From Corynebacterium lipophiloflavum DSM 44291 (GTDB taxonomy: Bacteria; Actinomycetota; Actinomycetes; Mycobacteriales; Mycobacteriaceae), in contig NZ_GG667196.1 of NCBI RefSeq assembly GCF_000159635.1, forward strand, positions 2,368-50,241: DNA of 47,874 nucleotides. The letters are read 5' to 3'. The position numbers and the translations under genes were made by a program. Positions 45,713 through 47,874 of this stretch are shown here, in pieces. Position 1 is the first letter of the stretch; each line of letters starts with the position of its first letter. Under the pieces are notes generated by a model. That model was not told where the DNA came from, made no database searches, and was given only the letters and a program-made list of their open reading frames with translations.

Positions 45713-45996
45713 CGTACCTGCTGTTGAGCCTGCCGTTTCTGCTTGGGGCGGCGGCGCTGTGGGGGTGGCGTCGTCACGCGTACGCTGCCCAGGGCAAGGT
45801 GACGGCGATCGTGGCTGCGGTGTTGCTCACGCTAACCGTCGTTTTCGACAACCTGATGGTCGCGGCCGGGCTCGTGGAGTACGACGGTGCGAACAACCTC
45901 GGTATCTATCTGGGCCTCATCCCCGTCGAGGACTTGTTTTACACGGTGTTCGTCTGCCTCGTTATCAGCGCCCTGTGGCCGGGGGAGGTCTCATGA
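45709..45996 (+). CDS. crtYf: C50 carotenoid epsilon-cyclase subunit CrtYf
   Basis: A 95-residue, three-helix partner of CrtYe with its own cyclase motif IPVEDLFYTVFV. The VFDNLMVAAGLVEYD stretch before it is family-typical. It starts with GTG overlapping crtYe and its stop overlaps the crtEb ATG by four bases. Confidence 0.9.
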   Translation: MTYLLLSLPFLLGAAALWGWRRHAYAAQGKVTAIVAAVLLTLTVVFDNLMVAAGLVEYDGANNLGIYLGLIPVEDLFYTVFVCLVISALWPGEVS

Positions 45997-46856
45997 TCCG
46001 CGCAATTCTCGCCGCCTCGCGCCCCGTGAGCTGGGTCAATACCGCAGTCCCCTTCGCCCTGGCCTATCTGCTGGACACCAGCCGCTTCGACTGGCTCCTG
46101 CTCGTCGGCTTCGTGTTCTTCCTCGTTCCGTACAACATCGCGATGTACGGCATCAACGACGTGTTCGACTACGAGTCAGACATCCGCAACCCGCGCAAGG
46201 GCGGCATCGAAGGTGCCGTGCTGCCGAAGAGCCTGCACCGGCCCCTGCTCGTCGCGGCGGGCGTGACGACGCTCCCCTTCGCGCTGGTCCTCTACGCCGC
46301 GGGCACCACCGCATCGGCGTTGTGGCTCACGCTAGCGCTGTTCGCGGTCTACGCGTACTCGGCCCCGCCGTTTCGCTTCAAGGAGATCCCCGTCCTCGAT
46401 TCGGTGACGTCCTCGAGCCACTTCACGCTGCCGGCGCTCGTCGGCGCCACGATCGCCGAACCCGCGGTTTCTCGTGGTTTCTGGCTGGCGGTGGCCGCGT
46501 TCTTCCTGTGGGGGATGGCAAGCCACGCTCTGGGTGCGGTCCAGGATGTCGTCGCCGACCGCGAAGGAGGCCTGAGCTCGATAGCGACGGGCCTCGGCGC
46601 CCGGCTGGCGACTCGCCTGGCCTGCGGCGGGTACGCCATCGCTGCCGTGCTGTGCTTCGCGCTGCCCTTCCCGGGCTGGATCGTGGGGGGACTCGGGCTC
46701 GGCTACGCGGTCAACGCGCTGCGCTTTGCCAACGTCACCGATGAGACGTCGGCCGATGTGAACCGGGCGTGGCGGGTGTTTTTGTTACTGAACGTCGCCA
46801 CCGGCGGTGTGATCACCGTGTCCGTGCTCTTTTTCCTGTTTCCGCCCGCCCTCTAG
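45993..46856 (+). CDS. crtEb: Lycopene elongase CrtEb (UbiA family)
   Basis: A 287-residue UbiA-type prenyl transferase with about eight membrane helices. It adds DMAPP units to lycopene to make the C50 flavuxanthin before ring closure. The first Asp-rich motif is NDVFDYESD, and the second is QDVVADREGG. YAYSAPPFRFKEIPVLD lies between them. Last gene of the operon; length is normal. Confidence 0.93.
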   Translation: MIRAILAASRPVSWVNTAVPFALAYLLDTSRFDWLLLVGFVFFLVPYNIAMYGINDVFDYESDIRNPRKGGIEGAVLPKSLHRPLLVAAGVTTLPFALVLYAAGTTASALWLTLALFAVYAYSAPPFRFKEIPVLDSVTSSSHFTLPALVGATIAEPAVSRGFWLAVAAFFLWGMASHALGAVQDVVADREGGLSSIATGLGARLATRLACGGYAIAAVLCFALPFPGWIVGGLGLGYAVNALRFANVTDETSADVNRAWRVFLLLNVATGGVITVSVLFFLFPPAL

Positions 46857-46880
46857 GATTGTTTGGGGTACAAACATAGT

Positions 46881-47874
46881 ATGCGTACCCACACCATGGC
46901 CCTCACCCTGTGCGCCGCCCTTGCGTGCTCTCCCCTCGCCCAGGCGCAGATCTACGATTCCGGCCTTCAGGTGCCCGCACCCCAAGGGCCCGCAGGGACG
47001 CTACTCGCGTCCACCGCGCTCGACCCGAGCGTCGGTCTGAGTAGCGCGGCGGCGCAATATCGTTTCGCGTACACCACCACCAACCAGCACGACGCGCCCG
47101 CGGTGTCCACCGGGGCAATCTTCGTGCCCCGCGGTACGCCGCCGGCTGGTGGCTGGCCCGTGATCGCGTGGGCGCACGGCACAGTGGGGCTGGGCAGCGA
47201 GTGCGCCCCGAGCCTCAACCCCCGCTCGCCCCGCGACGCGGAGTACCTGAACCGCTGGTTGGACGAGGGTTACGCGATCGTCGCTACCGATTACACCGGG
47301 CTTGGCACTCCGGGGTTCCACAGCTACCTCAATGGCGCCGTTGCCGCCTCCAACGTCGTCGACTCCGTCGCCGCGGCACACCAATTGCCGGAGATTGGAC
47401 TGTCTCCGAAGTGGTCGGTGGTCGGGCAATCTCAGGGCGGGGGCGTTGCGCTGCACGTCGCGCACCGCGCCACGCGGCTCAGCCAGGAGCTCGGCTTGGA
47501 CTACCGCGGGGCGGTTGCGACGGGCGCGCCCGCCTATATCGAGGACCTGATCATTGCCGGCGGGCCCGCCTTCCCGCCGGTGCCTTTGCCGGCTGGACTG
47601 ACCACGTACGCGCTCTACATCATCGCCGCGCTCGACGAGGCCTACCCGGAGCTGGATATTGACTCCGCGCTCACCGACGAGGGCCGCCGCCTAGTCGCCG
47701 AAGCCTCCAAGGGCTGCTACGCCGCGGTCGCCGAGGCCTCGCGCGGGGTGAACCTCTCCCGCGCGTTCAACCGCCCGTTGCGCGATATCCCCGGATTCGA
47801 GCAGGCCGCGCGGGAGTTTATGGCCACGCCGGTTGTAGGTTACGACAAGCCTGTATTTTTGGGCCATGGGCTTC
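46881..47874 (+). CDS. Secreted lipase/esterase, alpha/beta hydrolase (runs off the window)
   Basis: The first 331 codons of a secreted lipase, cut by the window end. A signal peptide ends at about AQA-Q (residue 22). The nucleophile elbow is VGQSQGGGV (Ser184), preceded by the oxyanion strand VIAWAHGT. ATDYTGLGTPGFHSY is typical of the secretory LIP family of actinobacteria (PF03583-type). The catalytic Asp and His lie beyond the end. Two cysteines (C107, and in KGCYAAV) may pair. The ATG follows TACAAA (46869-46874) by 6 nt. Confidence 0.86.
   Translation, partial: MRTHTMALTLCAALACSPLAQAQIYDSGLQVPAPQGPAGTLLASTALDPSVGLSSAAAQYRFAYTTTNQHDAPAVSTGAIFVPRGTPPAGGWPVIAWAHGTVGLGSECAPSLNPRSPRDAEYLNRWLDEGYAIVATDYTGLGTPGFHSYLNGAVAASNVVDSVAAAHQLPEIGLSPKWSVVGQSQGGGVALHVAHRATRLSQELGLDYRGAVATGAPAYIEDLIIAGGPAFPPVPLPAGLTTYALYIIAALDEAYPELDIDSALTDEGRRLVAEASKGCYAAVAEASRGVNLSRAFNRPLRDIPGFEQAAREFMATPVVGYDKPVFLGHGL

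Overview
The window is a high-GC actinobacterial chromosome segment, almost certainly Corynebacterium. The evidence is a mycothiol enzyme (Mca), a decaprenoxanthin-type C50 carotenoid operon (crtB-crtI-crtYe-crtYf-crtEb), small actinobacterial membrane proteins (DUF4307, DUF4245 and DUF6542 types), and many genes that look leaderless, with a -10 hexamer 6-8 nt before the start codon. From about 12.9 to 33 kb the gene set (ychF, AI-2E exporter, ispH, xseA-xseB, DUF4245, glpX, fumC, glyA, coaA, Z-prenyl transferase, mca, greA) is a conserved actinobacterial block; I recall the same neighbourhood in Mycobacterium tuberculosis around Rv1080c-Rv1112.

Region 1 (1-12.9 kb) is an accessory island. 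It starts with a flavin monooxygenase fragment beside a possible insertion-sequence end. Next come a mercury-resistance unit (divergent merR and merA around a textbook MerR-type operator, then a Cys-rich membrane protein), a decayed plasmid mobilisation module (broken mobC, relaxase, and a coiled-coil membrane protein nested in the relaxase 3' end), a broken hypothetical gene, arfB and a HigBA toxin-antitoxin pair. It ends with a type III restriction-modification operon with a third gene (DUF3644-type). The methyltransferase gene mod carries one in-frame amber codon while res is intact. Its start codon overlaps the stop codon of ychF, so the island joins the core genome without a gap.

Region 2 (12.9-34 kb) is the conserved housekeeping block: GTPase, exporter, RmuC, isoprenoid (IspH, Z-prenyl transferase), exonuclease VII, gluconeogenic FBPase, fumarase, serine hydroxymethyltransferase, pantothenate kinase, mycothiol detoxification and GreA. 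Inserted among these are a TetR-MFS drug-efflux pair with a perfect operator palindrome, a PAT-like acetyltransferase with a large inverted repeat over its promoter, two lipoproteins and a LysR-type effector domain without a DNA-binding domain.

Region 3 (34-47.9 kb) looks like a light and membrane-stress region: acetyltransferase-photolyase pair, an SDR-TspO fusion, a CPBP-family membrane protein, an osmoprotectant ABC transporter, a CYP152-family peroxygenase with an OleT-like histidine, a glycosyltransferase, the C50 carotenoid operon (without crtE) and the start of a secreted lipase.

The most interesting points are five divergent gene pairs whose opposing -10 boxes overlap by 2-4 bp, the amber codon in mod beside an intact res and a DUF3644 gene, the nested mobilisation genes, the SDR-TspO fusion and the OleT-like P450.
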